A DNA stretch of 64,000 bases from Sulfurovaceae bacterium (GTDB lineage: Bacteria > Campylobacterota > Campylobacteria > Campylobacterales > Sulfurovaceae). The notes beneath the pieces were generated by a model that did not search any database, had not been told where the DNA came from, and worked only from the letters and a program-made list of their open reading frames with translations. The translations under genes were made by a program, and so were the position numbers. Positions 18,401 through 27,650 of the stretch are shown in pieces. How positions within the stretch are numbered: the stretch's first letter is position 1; every line of letters starts with the position of its first letter. The stretch spans positions 41,507-105,506 of the forward strand of contig JAQTLV010000001.1 in assembly GCA_028714675.1 (NCBI GenBank). Reading direction: 5' to 3'.

Positions 18401-19444
18401 TTACATTTTGTTTGTTGGATATAAAATTTCTTGAACTTGCTTGTCGCTCAATGAAATACTCATAAATAGTTGATAAAAAGCTCTAGTCTCTTTTTTGATA
18501 TCAATATTATACTCTTTGGGATAAAGTTTACTCATTAGCCACTTTAAACCCATTATGCGCATAAATGATGGTGGGCGATCAAACCAATTAAATGGAGCTT
18601 TTGGAATCAAGTAAACTCTTTTGTTTTTTACAGCAGATACATTTGACCATATGGGAATATTTTTGATTTTGTCATAAAATATTTTTTCTTGGACAATGAC
18701 TACATCTGGGTTATAAGCCAAAACAGTTTCCATAGATACTTTCTCAAAGCCTTTATGGTTTGAAGTGTGACATTTATGAACATTTACATCGCCAGCCATT
18801 TTAAGCAGCTCTACATGTATAGAGTCATCACATTCTGTGCTAAGCCCATCTAGCCCTTCGGCATAATAAACTTTTGGTCTTTTTTTTGCAGGAATCTTGG
18901 AAACAACATTTTGTGCATCAATAAAAGTTTTTTGAGTATAAGAAGCGAGCTTATCCCCTCTTTCTTTTTTGTTTAAAGCATTGCCTAAAAATTTGAATAT
19001 TTTAGGATAGTCTTTTATGTTTTCATCTACTGCATATACAAATGGAACATTTAGAATTTTTAGCTTTTGTGCTTCTTTGTCATTAAATTCATTTTGATGT
19101 GACCACATTAGTATCAAATCAGGGTGTGACGCTAGAAGTATTTCCATATTTGCACTCTGACCGGCACCAAATACTCGTCCTATTGTTGGTAGGGTCTGCA
19201 TTCGTTTGTTGAGATATGGATAATCATTTTTATTTATTTCAAAAATCCATCCAGCTAAAAGAGATGGATCCATAGCATACAAAGCATATGATCCATATGG
19301 AGATGGAGCATAAACTTTTTTAGGATTTTGTGGGACTTCTACTTTTCGTCCCAACATATCAACAATTTCTCTCGCCATAGCCTCACCTGTTGTAATCAAA
19401 AATATTATAGACATTAAGATAGTTATTTTAATACTTTTTTTCAT
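18401..19444 (-). CDS. MolA/FecB-type periplasmic binding protein (A)
   Basis: This is a 347-residue type III (helical backbone) substrate-binding protein for a B12/iron-chelate/molybdate class ABC importer. A signal peptide (about 1-24) precedes the typical DMLGRKVEVP start. A motif YYAEGLDGLSTEC (about 193-205) and RPPSFMRIMGLKWL near the C-terminus are shared with the two other binding proteins at 21611 and 26617. Its stop-side neighbour encodes the two-helix protein, and it follows receptor 2 with no gap. The Haemophilus MolA precedent and the ModE-like box upstream of receptor 2 suggest an Mo/W-containing ligand, but iron, nickel or cobalt chelates cannot be excluded. Confidence 0.85.
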   Translation of the reverse strand: MKKSIKITILMSIIFLITTGEAMAREIVDMLGRKVEVPQNPKKVYAPSPYGSYALYAMDPSLLAGWIFEINKNDYPYLNKRMQTLPTIGRVFGAGQSANMEILLASHPDLILMWSHQNEFNDKEAQKLKILNVPFVYAVDENIKDYPKIFKFLGNALNKKERGDKLASYTQKTFIDAQNVVSKIPAKKRPKVYYAEGLDGLSTECDDSIHVELLKMAGDVNVHKCHTSNHKGFEKVSMETVLAYNPDVVIVQEKIFYDKIKNIPIWSNVSAVKNKRVYLIPKAPFNWFDRPPSFMRIMGLKWLMSKLYPKEYNIDIKKETRAFYQLFMSISLSDKQVQEILYPTNKM

Positions 19445-21520
19445 TTAAAACTCCGCTCTTAATTCAAAACCAAGTGTTCGTCCACGGTCATAATAGTATC
19501 CAGTGGTATAGCGCGTTGCATATTGATCATTGCCCAAGTTGCGACCATATAGTTTTCCAGTTACAATAAAATCGTTAAACGCAAAATCTCTTTCTATATT
19601 TGCATCTATGCGAGTATATCCTCCTAAGTTAACATTATAAGCAACCCCCATCGCACTAGTTGATTGATTCCATTCATCTATACGTTTAGCAGAGATGTTG
19701 GCACGATAATTGTCCCATGAGTGGCTTAAAAGTGCCGTAAAACTGTTTGCAGGAGTTTCTACTCCTACGGTATCTGTTGTTACTCCGCCAACTGTATTTG
19801 AATTATCAAACATATGCGTCCATCCAAATTTATAGTTTGTGTTTGTGCCGATATTTCCTTTGAGAGTCAATTCCATACCACGACGATGTGAGTCTGATTC
19901 TGTGTAGTAATAATAGATATTACCATCAGAGTCTGTATAAGTAGCATCTGTAGCTGTTTTTTGATTTTTGATATCTACATCAAACCAAGTAACTGTTGGT
20001 TTAAAATAAGGAGATACAGACGCTTCTAGTGCAATTTCAATACGATCTTGTTTTTCGGCATGAAGAGGGTCACCACTTTGTGTTGCGAGATCAAAATCAC
20101 CTGATGTTCCTTCGTCTCCTTTGAAGTAACGACCACTTAGTGTGAACATATCATTTATATGCCATAATGCTCCTGCTGCTATTATGCTTGCTGGAGCCAT
20201 ATCAACATCATTATTTGCATCATTGTTTGTTGCTTTTGTGCTAGAATAGTTTATATGTTTTATATCCCTACGATATCCAGCATCTAAAATTACCTTTCCA
20301 TCAAAAAGCTTTTGCTCTACAGAAGCAGACCATCCTTTTACATCGGTATCAAAACGATTATAGCTTTTGCTTAAATTTGGACCAAAGCCTTTGCTATTTG
20401 TAAATTGTCCACCAAGCTGTATAAGAGTGTTGCCAAAGGTAGCATTGTGACGTAAGCTGTATGTTCTTGTATTTTCTTCATAGTGTTTTTCAGCGTGTGA
20501 TGTGTTTGCAAAATTTTCATTTATCTCGGTTTGTTGATAATTTACTTTGCCAATAGAAAAAAGAGTAATTTGATTTTCATTCCACTTCATACTCATATCG
20601 GCTGAGTATATAGATGTTTTTAAAGGGTCATAATACCATTTTGAATTATCTAGCACTCCAGCAACCGTAACTCCTCTTTGCATTTCAAAACTTCCAGTAT
20701 CTTTGTATCCCATCAAATTAAGATTAAATCTACCAATATTAAATCCACCATTAATCATTCCTGCATCAGCATCACTTCCATCAAACCATGTATCTTTGCT
20801 AGGACGATTATATCTAGAAGCCATAGCACTCATATAACCACCATCAGATGAATTTTTAGATGTAAATCTTGTTCCAAGATATATATCTTGACCATTTGCC
20901 GTAGGCTGAGAATTTGCTTTTTCAACATATGTTGAAATGGAGCCCTCGGTACTTTTGGGCTGTTTGGTTCTAATAATAACAAAGCCAGTATTTATACCAG
21001 AACCACTATTTGAAGCACCTATTCCAATAGAAGGAGCAAGAGATAGTGCTGTAGAGCCTCGCACAACCTGAATCTCTTCAATAGCAGACATTGGTATTTT
21101 TTGTAGTATTCTATCAGCAGAAGAAGGAAGTATTACACCATCAAGAATATATGTTATATTTCCTCCACCACGAATGTTTAAGAAATAAGGGTGTTTGCGC
21201 CCTTGATAGGTTGCATCAACCCCTATTGCTTTGTCCAAAAGATCGAAAAAGTCTTTTGGGGCATATGCATCAATATCTTCTTTGGTTATTACTTGTGTTC
21301 CAGCTTGTGCGGTTTTTTCTACACGATATAAGTTAGTTACACTATCTAATTTTAAGTCATCTCTTGTTTTTGTAGAGTTGCTATCAGCTTTTACCTCTAT
21401 CGTATCCAAGTCTTTATAAACACTTGTTTCGTTTGCTTGTAATGCAATTGTTGAAAAGAGCAATGCAGCTACCAAAGGGCTTATAAGAGTATTTTTTGTT
21501 GACATTTCTTTTGTGTTCAT
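19445..21520 (-). CDS. TonB-dependent outer membrane receptor (receptor 2)
   Basis: This is a TonB-dependent receptor (691 aa from the chosen start). It has a signal peptide, plug (TQVITKEDIDAYAPKDFFDL, then IRGGGNITYILDGVI), and a beta-barrel ending in Phe. The open frame extends to 21586, but the ATG at 21520 is preferred. It has AAGGAAG upstream, is followed directly by a signal peptide, and the upstream ATG lies before the expected transcription start at about 21571. It is the first gene of a unit with binding protein A, the two-helix protein, a methyltransferase and the flavin oxidoreductase. Confidence 0.9.
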   Translation of the reverse strand: MNTKEMSTKNTLISPLVAALLFSTIALQANETSVYKDLDTIEVKADSNSTKTRDDLKLDSVTNLYRVEKTAQAGTQVITKEDIDAYAPKDFFDLLDKAIGVDATYQGRKHPYFLNIRGGGNITYILDGVILPSSADRILQKIPMSAIEEIQVVRGSTALSLAPSIGIGASNSGSGINTGFVIIRTKQPKSTEGSISTYVEKANSQPTANGQDIYLGTRFTSKNSSDGGYMSAMASRYNRPSKDTWFDGSDADAGMINGGFNIGRFNLNLMGYKDTGSFEMQRGVTVAGVLDNSKWYYDPLKTSIYSADMSMKWNENQITLFSIGKVNYQQTEINENFANTSHAEKHYEENTRTYSLRHNATFGNTLIQLGGQFTNSKGFGPNLSKSYNRFDTDVKGWSASVEQKLFDGKVILDAGYRRDIKHINYSSTKATNNDANNDVDMAPASIIAAGALWHINDMFTLSGRYFKGDEGTSGDFDLATQSGDPLHAEKQDRIEIALEASVSPYFKPTVTWFDVDIKNQKTATDATYTDSDGNIYYYYTESDSHRRGMELTLKGNIGTNTNYKFGWTHMFDNSNTVGGVTTDTVGVETPANSFTALLSHSWDNYRANISAKRIDEWNQSTSAMGVAYNVNLGGYTRIDANIERDFAFNDFIVTGKLYGRNLGNDQYATRYTTGYYYDRGRTLGFELRAEF

Positions 21521-21540
21521 TTTCTTCCTTCTTCTTTTAT

Positions 21541-21599
21541 TTATTTTATCCGTTATATATAAAACAATATAACGACCAATATACATTTTTTGTTCCTTA
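21541..21599 (-). repeat. Duplicated promoter-operator cassette, copy B
   Basis: This is the partner of the segment at 16147-16205 (54 of 59 identical by hand). Differences fall mainly in the three bases between -10 box and operator and in the palindrome centre, so the functional parts are conserved. Confidence 0.8.
21551..21574 (-). promoter_or_regulatory. ModE-like operator of receptor 2 unit
   Basis: This is a perfect palindrome CGTTATAT-N8-ATATAACG (arms 21551-21558 and 21567-21574). It is the cleanest of the four sites in this window and begins 3 bases after the -10 box, where a bound repressor would occlude transcription start. Confidence 0.8.
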
Positions 21600-21607
21600 G
21601 CTTTGAA
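21578..21607 (-). promoter_or_regulatory. Promoter of receptor 2 unit
   Basis: On the minus strand, the -10 box TATATT (21578-21583, with upstream TG) and a weak -35 box TTCAAA (21602-21607) are separated by 18 bases. Its layout relative to the operator is the same as in the globin promoter. Confidence 0.6.
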
Positions 21608-21610
21608 ATT

Positions 21611-22579
21611 TTATTTTGGGAAAAATATTTTTTCAAATCTTTGTTTTTCTTGAGCTATCGGTTTGATTAAATTTGGGTAAAATGAATGGATTAACCATCT
21701 TATCCCCATTAATCTCATCAATGATGGCGGTCGGCTAATATAATTGAATGGTTCTTCTGGAACAATCAAAACACGATTTGTTTTAACTGCATTAAGTGAG
21801 CTCCATTTAGAACTCTTGTGTATAGAGTTTGCAAAAGTTTTATCCATTGCTATAATGACATCAGGGTTTGACAGGATAATTTTTTCCATAGAAATTTTTT
21901 CCATTCCATAATCAGATGACATTTTGCAATTTATAGCATTTTTAGCTCCGGCATATTTAAATGGTTCTAAATGAAACGACCCTTCGCATTCAGTTGATAG
22001 TCCATCTGAACCTTCTGCAAAATAGTAACTAACTTTTTTATGTGACTTAACTTTGCTTTGAAGAGAGTTAAAAAGTCCAAGCGTTTCTTTTGTATAAGAT
22101 ATAAGTGCATTGGCTCGTTTTGTATTTCCAGTTAGCTTACCTAAAAGAGAAAATTGTCCCACAAGATCATTTATTGATTCATTATGCACCATTATTACTG
22201 GAATTCCAAGAGCATTAAGTTTGGATAGTGCATTTTGATTGCCAGTCATACCTCCCCACATAAGTATAACATCAGGTTTTATTGTGGCCAATACTTCATA
22301 GTTTGGAGTGTTTCCTTGTCCAAAAAATCCACCTGCAACAGGCTTAGAGGCAGCAACGCCAACATATGGTATTTCATTTTTTCTTAGTGGAAAATTGAGT
22401 GCAGCAACAAGAGATGGATCAAAAGCAATAATGCTTATTGTGAGCGGAGGTGATGAGGCGTAAATTTTAGTTATTTTATCAGGTATAGTAACCGTTCTGC
22501 CATAATCATCAATGATAGTTCTAGCATAGGTATTGCTAAAAGATAAAAACACAAACAAAAAAATCATTGTTTTTTTCAT
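21611..22579 (-). CDS. MolA/FecB-type periplasmic binding protein (B)
   Basis: This is a 322-residue binding protein with a signal peptide (about 1-19), DDYGRTVTIPDKITKIYAS at the start of the mature domain, the shared motif FAEGSDGLSTECEGS, and RPPSLMRLMGIRWL near the C-terminus. Its ATG overlaps the stop codon of the ATPase gene (TAATG), so translation is coupled to the importer genes. This makes it the most direct partner of the permease/ATPase pair. The ligand is inferred to be molybdate/tungstate or a chelate, as for the other two. Confidence 0.87.
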   Translation of the reverse strand: MKKTMIFLFVFLSFSNTYARTIIDDYGRTVTIPDKITKIYASSPPLTISIIAFDPSLVAALNFPLRKNEIPYVGVAASKPVAGGFFGQGNTPNYEVLATIKPDVILMWGGMTGNQNALSKLNALGIPVIMVHNESINDLVGQFSLLGKLTGNTKRANALISYTKETLGLFNSLQSKVKSHKKVSYYFAEGSDGLSTECEGSFHLEPFKYAGAKNAINCKMSSDYGMEKISMEKIILSNPDVIIAMDKTFANSIHKSSKWSSLNAVKTNRVLIVPEEPFNYISRPPSLMRLMGIRWLIHSFYPNLIKPIAQEKQRFEKIFFPK

Positions 22580-23367
22580 TATATTCCTTTATTAAAAACA
22601 GGTATGCAGCGCGTATGAGAGCCGTGTTCTATAAAATCAGCCTCTACACCGTAAACACTATTAATCATATCAGGATTAATAACATCTTTTGGATTACCAT
22701 TTGCGATAATTTTCCCACCATTCATTACAACAACACGACTTGATACCATTAGGGCATGATCTGGGTAGTGTGTAGTTTTTAGAAAGGTATAACCTTGATC
22801 GCTTAATTTTGAAATTGTTTCAAGCAAGCGGATTTGATTGCCATAGTCCAGTCCAGATACTGGCTCGTCCATGATGAAGGTATCAACTTCTTGAGTAAAT
22901 GCACGAGCTAGAAGCACCATTTGTTTTTGACCTCCACTTAATTGCCCAAAAGCCTGGTTTGCAAGATTTTCAATACCAATTTTACGCATAGACTCATGCG
23001 CTATGTCATAATCTTTTTTCGATGGCATAGCAAAAAGACCAAGTTTACTTACTCTTCCCATCATTACCATTTCTAGTACACTATAGTTAAACGGAACACT
23101 GTGATATTGTGGGATATATGCCACATGAGACGCAATTTCTTTGTGAGAATAGTTGCGAATATCTTTTTGGTTGAGCAATATATCGCCACTATCGGTATTC
23201 ATAAGTTTAAGCATTAGTCTAATGAGTGTGCTTTTGCCACAACCATTTGGACCGAGCAAGCTAACAACCTCTCCACGATTGATATTAAAATCAATACCGT
23301 TAAGTATCTTTTTTTTAGAGTAAGCAAAATGTAAATTTTTGATAGTAATAATTGAATTTAATTCCAT
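22579..23367 (-). CDS. ABC importer ATPase, MolC/FecE/BtuD type
   Basis: This is a 262-residue ATP-binding subunit: Walker A GPNGCGKS (39-46), Q-loop in IPQYHS, signature LSGGQ (143-147), Walker B TFIMDE (163-168) and the switch His in KTTHYPDHA. It belongs to the vitamin B12/iron-chelate class (type II importers), which includes MolC of Haemophilus influenzae for molybdate. It overlaps the permease gene by 10 bases. It is the only ATPase of this class in the window and so presumably serves all three binding proteins. Confidence 0.9.
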   Translation of the reverse strand: MELNSIITIKNLHFAYSKKKILNGIDFNINRGEVVSLLGPNGCGKSTLIRLMLKLMNTDSGDILLNQKDIRNYSHKEIASHVAYIPQYHSVPFNYSVLEMVMMGRVSKLGLFAMPSKKDYDIAHESMRKIGIENLANQAFGQLSGGQKQMVLLARAFTQEVDTFIMDEPVSGLDYGNQIRLLETISKLSDQGYTFLKTTHYPDHALMVSSRVVVMNGGKIIANGNPKDVINPDMINSVYGVEADFIEHGSHTRCIPVFNKGI

Positions 23368-24377
23368 GCTGCCCTCGCATTTTTAAGTACTATTATAAAT
23401 ATAGGTATTCCTATAAGAGAGGTTAAAATGCCTATCGGAATTTCTACGCTAAAAGCTAAACGAGAGATTGAGTCTGCCAACAATAAGAAAATAGCTCCAA
23501 TAATTGCTGAAAGAGGAATTAATAATCTATGAGATGGACCAACTGCCATACGAACTATATGAGGAATAATTAATCCAACCCATCCTATCATTCCAGCCAT
23601 AACAACTGATAGTGAGCTTGCTAATGTTGCTAAAACTATAGCCCCAAAACGAACAAGTGCTACATTTACTCCTAATGCTTTTGCCTCTTCATCCCCAAGG
23701 CTTAAAAGATCAAAATATTTAGAAAGAATAATCATGCCAATAATACTAAACAGCATAGGAATACTAACATAAAGCACTCCAGACAAATCAGCCATTGTTA
23801 AACTTCCCATAAGCCAGTAAACAATTGCAGGAAGCGTACTATATGGATCTGCAACATATTTGACGATAGAAAGGAGTGCAGTAAAGAGTGATCCACTGAT
23901 AACACCGCCCAAAACCAACATAATTGTAGAACGAGAATTTGTTACCATCGAACCAACTAGCACAGCAACACCAACAGCGATAAATCCGAAAACAAACGCT
24001 AATGTTTGCACAATATACCATTGTTCGCTAATCAACATTCCAAGTGCTGCACCAAAGGATGCTCCAGCGAGAACTCCTAAAATTCCAGGAGAAACAAGTG
24101 GGTTTACAAACATTGCTTGAAAAGAAGCTCCTGACACTGCCAATGATGATCCTATCAATATTGCTAGAAGTATTCGTGGAAGGCGTATTTGAATGATAAT
24201 ATTATCTAAAAGCGTATAAGTATCATTTCCTACTCCTCCAAATAATTTAAAATTTAAATATCCAATAAATGTAGAAAAATCAATTGGGTATTGACCCCAC
24301 AAAAGTGATATTATAGCAATCATAATCAAAACTACAGATGCAGTACTAATTATTCCTAGGGCTTTTAAACTTTTCAT
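23358..24377 (-). CDS. ABC importer permease, MolB/FecCD/BtuC type
   Basis: This is a 339-residue polytopic membrane protein of the FecCD family with about ten hydrophobic segments. Family landmarks are visible: RLPRILLAILIGSSLAVSGASFQAMFVNPLVSPGILG in the first third and GLIIPHIVRMAVGPSHRLLIP in the last third. It would form a homodimeric channel with the ATPase encoded next. It lies 9 bases after receptor 3 in a six-gene unit that begins with tonB. Confidence 0.9.
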   Translation of the reverse strand: MKSLKALGIISTASVVLIMIAIISLLWGQYPIDFSTFIGYLNFKLFGGVGNDTYTLLDNIIIQIRLPRILLAILIGSSLAVSGASFQAMFVNPLVSPGILGVLAGASFGAALGMLISEQWYIVQTLAFVFGFIAVGVAVLVGSMVTNSRSTIMLVLGGVISGSLFTALLSIVKYVADPYSTLPAIVYWLMGSLTMADLSGVLYVSIPMLFSIIGMIILSKYFDLLSLGDEEAKALGVNVALVRFGAIVLATLASSLSVVMAGMIGWVGLIIPHIVRMAVGPSHRLLIPLSAIIGAIFLLLADSISRLAFSVEIPIGILTSLIGIPIFIIVLKNARAAWN

Positions 24378-24385
24378 TCTATACC

Positions 24386-26620
24386 TTAAAATTTCATATT
24401 GATGCCACAGTAAACTCCAAGCGGAGCTCCTGTTTGATAAGTACTAGCTGTACCAGTTGCAGCCAAAAAGTTATCCGCAGCATTTATAGTAGCGATATAC
24501 TCTTCGTCTGTTAAGTTGGTTATGGTTAAATTGAGCATAGTATTTTTAGAACCAAGGAGTTTGCCCATATCATATGCTACATCAAAATCTATTATTGTAA
24601 ATCCATCTATTTTTTGAGTATTTGCAACATCTCCCCATCTACTAGAAGTATAGCGCACACTTGGAGTCAAGATCCAGTCTCCTAAGTTATAAGACAATGT
24701 AGCTTTTGCCATATATTTTGGAGCATCTGGTAGTTGTTTTCCATCTGTTTGAACAGTTGCACTTGAAGAGCTTTGGAAGTCTTGAGTAAAATTATATTTA
24801 TTGTAAGACAATCCAGCCAAAAAGCTTAGATTATCAGTTATGTTGCCATATGCAGATAATTCAGCCCCATATCCTAGCGCATCTCCAACATTCGCTGGAT
24901 AGTTTACGCCATAAACAGGATCATAAATATTGGCTTGTTTGTTTTTGACAAACGAGACAAAAACATTTGGATTAATTGTAATTTCTCCTACTTTTGTTTT
25001 AACACCAATATCTATATTATCTGAAGTTTCAAGATCAAGGTTGTTCCATAGTTGTTGAAGGGTAACATTTTGAGCAACAAAAGTTGCACGATTTGACACA
25101 TAAGTTGGAAATAAATTTACATCAAAACCATATGTGCGAGAATAATCAATATATCCAGTGGTTGTTGGGGTAAATTCATATCCTAGATATAACGAAGGGA
25201 TTAATGTATGGAATGTTTTTGCGTCCACACTAGCCCATGAATCATAAGTAGAGGTTGCAAGTGCAGTATCATAATTTTGGCTTGTTGAACTATTTGTGCC
25301 TGTATAACTATCAATAGCACCCAATTTAAATGATTGATATTGTAAGCCAGCAGAGTAATTAAATTTACCCATATTTCCGCTAACTTCGGCAAATGGGGCT
25401 TGCAATACATGATAATCACTATCGGCAAGGATACCATATCCATCAAAAACAAGAGCTCCATTGACAACTCTATATTTTATTTGATCAGTAGGAGGTCCAG
25501 GAGGTAATTGTTTGTGATACCAGTATCCAACTTTTGTTTTTAATGCTTCAGAAAACTCATGATCATATTCTAGTGTTGCACCATAAAGATCATGGTCAAT
25601 TCTCCAATTCATTACACGCTGCTTTGTTGCTGTAGCATCAAATTTAGAGAACCAATAGTCACCATTATCTTTTTTATAGTAAGGTTTTAAGGTTATAGTA
25701 TCTTTTGATGTAGGTTTATATTCAACCTCCCCCATTAAAACAGTAGTGTCGAAGCTTTGTTTATTCCAATCATAATAATCAACATCATTGCTCGCGGTTG
25801 GATGTGTTGTTGCAAAATCTTTATTATAGTTAATCCCAAGAGCAGTTGCTTGTGCATAAGAAAGATTATAATAATTATGGTGATCATCGGAGTTGTGAAT
25901 AGCAAAGAATTTGGCTTTGAGCTTATCAGATGGCTCATAATTTAAACCAAGCATAGCGTTAGTTCTTTCTAGATCACCCTCCCCTTTATTTTTATCATTT
26001 GATAGATAAGAAAATGAACCAAAGGCACTTACATCACCAATTTTTCCAGAATCTAAACGCAAAAAGGTTCGCATAAAATTGTCACTTCCAAGAGATTGAG
26101 AAAATGTACCTCCAAAAGTTTCACTTGGGTCTAAAAGATTTATATCTACTTTTCCGATAAGACTAGAAAATCCTAAATTTTTTTCAATTGGCACATAACC
26201 TTTAAACAGATCAATAGATGCAACATTTTCCATGTCTATTATCTCTTTGCCACCCCCAGGGTTACTGGATATTGGCATACCATCTACCATAAAGACCCCA
26301 CCAGGACCTGATTGAGACTTCCCTCTAATTCGTATTGGATCATGATAAGAAGGCTCGTTTGAGCCTGCTGGATCTACTGGTGTAAAGTTTACAGAAGGTG
26401 AGTACTGTATAACAGAGTATGGATTCATATTGGCTTGTGTTCCTAATATCTCAATACTTTTTTTTGTAAAACTTTGTACCCCATTTGACATATTAGAATC
26501 GCCAATAAACCCAGTATTGTTTTTGTAAGTATCTGTTACAGCTATTTCTCCAAGATTTACAGTATCAGCAAATATTATTGTTGAAACAGCAATTGACATC
26601 ATCGGTATAATAATTTTCAT
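24386..26620 (-). CDS. TonB-dependent outer membrane receptor (receptor 3)
   Basis: This is a 744-residue TonB-dependent receptor with a signal peptide (about 1-18), a plug domain containing IRGKSQSGPGGVFMVDGMPI (about 96-115) and a barrel ending in NMKF. The plug has a longer loop near residues 75-95 than receptors 1 and 2. The start overlaps the stop of the binding-protein gene by 4 bases (ATGA). It is in the same unit as tonB, binding protein C, the permease, the ATPase and binding protein B. Confidence 0.9.
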   Translation of the reverse strand: MKIIIPMMSIAVSTIIFADTVNLGEIAVTDTYKNNTGFIGDSNMSNGVQSFTKKSIEILGTQANMNPYSVIQYSPSVNFTPVDPAGSNEPSYHDPIRIRGKSQSGPGGVFMVDGMPISSNPGGGKEIIDMENVASIDLFKGYVPIEKNLGFSSLIGKVDINLLDPSETFGGTFSQSLGSDNFMRTFLRLDSGKIGDVSAFGSFSYLSNDKNKGEGDLERTNAMLGLNYEPSDKLKAKFFAIHNSDDHHNYYNLSYAQATALGINYNKDFATTHPTASNDVDYYDWNKQSFDTTVLMGEVEYKPTSKDTITLKPYYKKDNGDYWFSKFDATATKQRVMNWRIDHDLYGATLEYDHEFSEALKTKVGYWYHKQLPPGPPTDQIKYRVVNGALVFDGYGILADSDYHVLQAPFAEVSGNMGKFNYSAGLQYQSFKLGAIDSYTGTNSSTSQNYDTALATSTYDSWASVDAKTFHTLIPSLYLGYEFTPTTTGYIDYSRTYGFDVNLFPTYVSNRATFVAQNVTLQQLWNNLDLETSDNIDIGVKTKVGEITINPNVFVSFVKNKQANIYDPVYGVNYPANVGDALGYGAELSAYGNITDNLSFLAGLSYNKYNFTQDFQSSSSATVQTDGKQLPDAPKYMAKATLSYNLGDWILTPSVRYTSSRWGDVANTQKIDGFTIIDFDVAYDMGKLLGSKNTMLNLTITNLTDEEYIATINAADNFLAATGTASTYQTGAPLGVYCGINMKF

Positions 26621-27642
26621 TTTTTAACTCCTAGTATATTTTTGGTTTGAGAATCCGTTATTTTTACATGTAAAAATAAATCATAAAACTCTTTCGTGCG
26701 TTTGTTTATGTCGACTTTGTAACTTTCTGGGTGAAGTATTTTGGCAAGCCACTGTATGCCAAGCACCCTCATAAATGATGGTGGACGATCAATCCAATTA
26801 AAAGGTTGATTAGGAACTAAATATATACGACCATTTTTGACAGCTTTTAAATTTTTCCACATCGAATCAAGCATAATGTCGTTATAAACCACAGGAGTTT
26901 GAACTATAATCACATCAGGGTTGTATTTCAGTAAAGTTTCAAATGAAATTTTTTCTAAACCCAAAAGTCCACTTTGTTGACATTTGTGTACATTAACTCC
27001 TCCAGCAAAATTTATTGCCTCAACATGAAAAGACTGATCACATTCTGTTGAGAGCCCATCAATACCTTCTGCATAATAGTATCTTGTAGGCTTTGTTTTT
27101 GCAGTATTTGATTTTACTTCATTGATTATCTTTTGTGAATAATTAGCCAAGAGTTCACCTCTTTTTTCTTCGCCTATAACTTTTCCTGTTACTCTAATAG
27201 AGTTGGGCATATCTTTTATTTCACGAAATAGAACCATAAAAGTAGGAACATTTACCTTTTTAACCTCTTTTTTTATAGTTTGAACCAAGAAATCATCTTC
27301 CCATACTAAAATAAGTTCTGGTTTATGAGCCATTAAAACTTCAAGGTTTATATTTTGTCCCCCACCATGATATGAACCAATTACAGGTAAAGATAGAAAT
27401 TTTTTAGTTAAAAATTTACCATCTGCTCCGTTTTGTGCATTTTTTGCTTTAAAATTTAGACCTATCATTTTGTTCGGATTTAAAGCATATATTAAATATG
27501 TCATTGGAGGGGAAGATCCAAAAACTCTATTTATATTGTTTGGTATTGTTATAACTTTACCTTCAGCATTTGTGATTGTTTGTGCTTCAAGAGACAGGCA
27601 CATTAACAATAATAAAAGTATTCGTAAAAATATGTTGTTCAT
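26617..27642 (-). CDS. MolA/FecB-type periplasmic binding protein (C)
   Basis: This is a 341-residue binding protein with signal peptide (about 1-20), the shared motif YYAEGIDGLSTECDQS and the C-terminal RPPSFMRVLGIQWL. It is closest by eye to binding protein A: both have a VHKCxxS segment after the STEC motif and a longer C-terminus. It is encoded between tonB and receptor 3. The conserved Cys in STEC and in the downstream NVHKC segment are unusual and could form a disulfide or bind ligand. Confidence 0.87.
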   Translation of the reverse strand: MNNIFLRILLLLLMCLSLEAQTITNAEGKVITIPNNINRVFGSSPPMTYLIYALNPNKMIGLNFKAKNAQNGADGKFLTKKFLSLPVIGSYHGGGQNINLEVLMAHKPELILVWEDDFLVQTIKKEVKKVNVPTFMVLFREIKDMPNSIRVTGKVIGEEKRGELLANYSQKIINEVKSNTAKTKPTRYYYAEGIDGLSTECDQSFHVEAINFAGGVNVHKCQQSGLLGLEKISFETLLKYNPDVIIVQTPVVYNDIMLDSMWKNLKAVKNGRIYLVPNQPFNWIDRPPSFMRVLGIQWLAKILHPESYKVDINKRTKEFYDLFLHVKITDSQTKNILGVKK

Positions 27643-27650
27643 TTTGTTCC

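Noticed and set aside
21521-21586. Longer N-terminus of receptor 2 starting at 21586
   Set aside because: The extra 22 residues overlap the -10 box and operator and would precede a normal signal peptide. ATG at 21520 has a good ribosome binding site.
25177-25204. ATATAACG half-site inside receptor 3
   Set aside because: The left half of the palindrome is absent and the position is deep in a coding region.
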